From: Sodaliphilus pleomorphus
Lineage (GTDB): Bacteria; Bacteroidota; Bacteroidia; Bacteroidales; Muribaculaceae
Length of the DNA stretch: 64,000 bases
Direction: 5' to 3'
Assembly: GCF_009676955.1 (NCBI RefSeq)
Contig: NZ_CP045696.1
Coordinates: forward strand, 372,001-436,000
In this document: positions 63,568 to 64,000 of the stretch, piece after piece
Numbering within the stretch: the first letter of the stretch is position 1
Layout: each line of letters starts with the position of its first letter
Position numbers and translations under genes: made by a program
Notes under the pieces: generated by a model
Databases searched by the model: none
What the model was told of the DNA's origin: nothing
What the model saw: the letters and a program-made list of their open reading frames with translations, nothing else

Positions 63568-64000
63568 TCACTGCATCGACTTGGGGAGGTCGGCGTGGAT
63601 GATGTCATAGCACTTCTGGGCAAGGGCCTTGGCGTCGAGCTGGCTGCTACCCGGCGCTATGGGCTCGTGCATGGTGAGCACGATGGTACCGGGTGTGACG
63701 TTGAAGGTAGAACGCGGCATCACCTGGTAGCTCCCGTCGATGGTGATGGGCACTACGGGCAGGTTGAACTCGGCCGCGAGCTTGAAGGCGCCACTCTTGA
63801 AGTGCCCCATTTTGCCGGTGTCGGTGCGCCGGCCCTCGGGAAAGACCACGAGCGAGAAGCCGTCGGCCAGTCGCTTCTCGGCATCGGTCATTGTCTTTTT
63901 AAGGGCGGTGTTGTTGTGGTGGTCGACCATGATGTGGCCGGCAGCCTCGCACGCCCACCCCACAAGTGGAATGTTGGTGAGGCCCTTGCGCATCATCCAC
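63568..64000 (-). CDS. plsC: 1-acylglycerol-3-phosphate acyltransferase, C-terminal part
   Basis: The 5' end lies beyond the right edge of the window. The visible 144 codons include FPEGRRTDTG and FKSGAFKLAAEFNLPVVPITIDGS, PlsC motifs III and IV for phosphatidic acid synthesis. The HX4D motif is off the window. Ends normally. Confidence 0.85.
   Translation of the reverse strand, partial: WMMRKGLTNIPLVGWACEAAGHIMVDHHNNTALKKTMTDAEKRLADGFSLVVFPEGRRTDTGKMGHFKSGAFKLAAEFNLPVVPITIDGSYQVMPRSTFNVTPGTIVLTMHEPIAPGSSQLDAKALAQKCYDIIHADLPKSMQ

Overview
The window looks like a chromosome segment of a member of the Bacteroidales. Promoters have the Bacteroidetes form (TTTG, about 20 nt, TAnnTTTG). Mobile-element genes are of Bacteroides type (ArdA, VirE_N/PriCT primase-like, DUF3987, MerR-like HTH). 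The core block DUF1599 / DoxX-like / tpiA / SPOR / folE is a Bacteroidales arrangement. I cannot fix the genus from sequence alone. A (G+C)-rich core (about 26-45 kb and 60-64 kb) alternates with visibly AT-richer islands.

1-17.2 kb is a defence island on the + strand. It starts with a type I restriction-modification locus: hsdM, an hsdS broken by a nonsense codon, a HEPN-like protein, a tyrosine recombinase, a second hsdS built of two recognition cassettes, and hsdR. A DUF262/DUF1524 (GmrSD-like) nuclease gene follows. Then come three tightly packed genes encoding a SNF2/RapA-type helicase, an Hsp70/actin-fold ATPase and a protein with BspA-type leucine-rich repeats; I do not recognise this set as a named defence system. 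A small lipoprotein and a YggL-like protein close the block.

17.2-25.5 kb is the remains of an integrative element: ardA, a DUF4143 ATPase preceded by four 23-bp iteron-like repeats, about 1.5 kb of repeat- and hairpin-rich DNA without a credible gene, and a replication-type module (HTH, DUF3987, VirE_N/PriCT). It abuts a tRNA cluster (Leu-GAG and three Gly-GCC genes) on the minus strand; two of the three tRNA-Gly genes lack T55.

26-45.3 kb is housekeeping DNA on the minus strand: folE, SPOR protein, tpiA, DoxX-like protein, DUF1599 protein, a candidate structured RNA, a TPR protein, trxB, a LolA-like protein, ftsK, trkH-trkA-dxs, an OmpA-like lipoprotein, a RluD-type pseudouridine synthase and a PASTA protein.

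45.4-49 kb holds small mobile-element relics: two near-identical 0.4-kb elements with IS30-like ends, a second short inverted-repeat element, a second DUF4143 ATPase, and a frameshifted phage terminase fragment.

49-58.9 kb is, in my view, the most interesting system: a minus-strand operon for a probable ribosomally made, modified peptide. It encodes a two-domain GT2 glycosyltransferase, a GT-B-like protein, a 72-residue precursor with a duplicated CxC-rich core, a radical SAM/SPASM enzyme, an outer-membrane barrel protein, a C39-peptidase ABC exporter and another GT2 glycosyltransferase. A strong hairpin terminator lies between precursor and radical SAM gene. The tail (59-64 kb) has IS30 and transporter remnants, malic enzyme, ribosomal protein S16, tRNA-Gln and the end of an acyltransferase gene.
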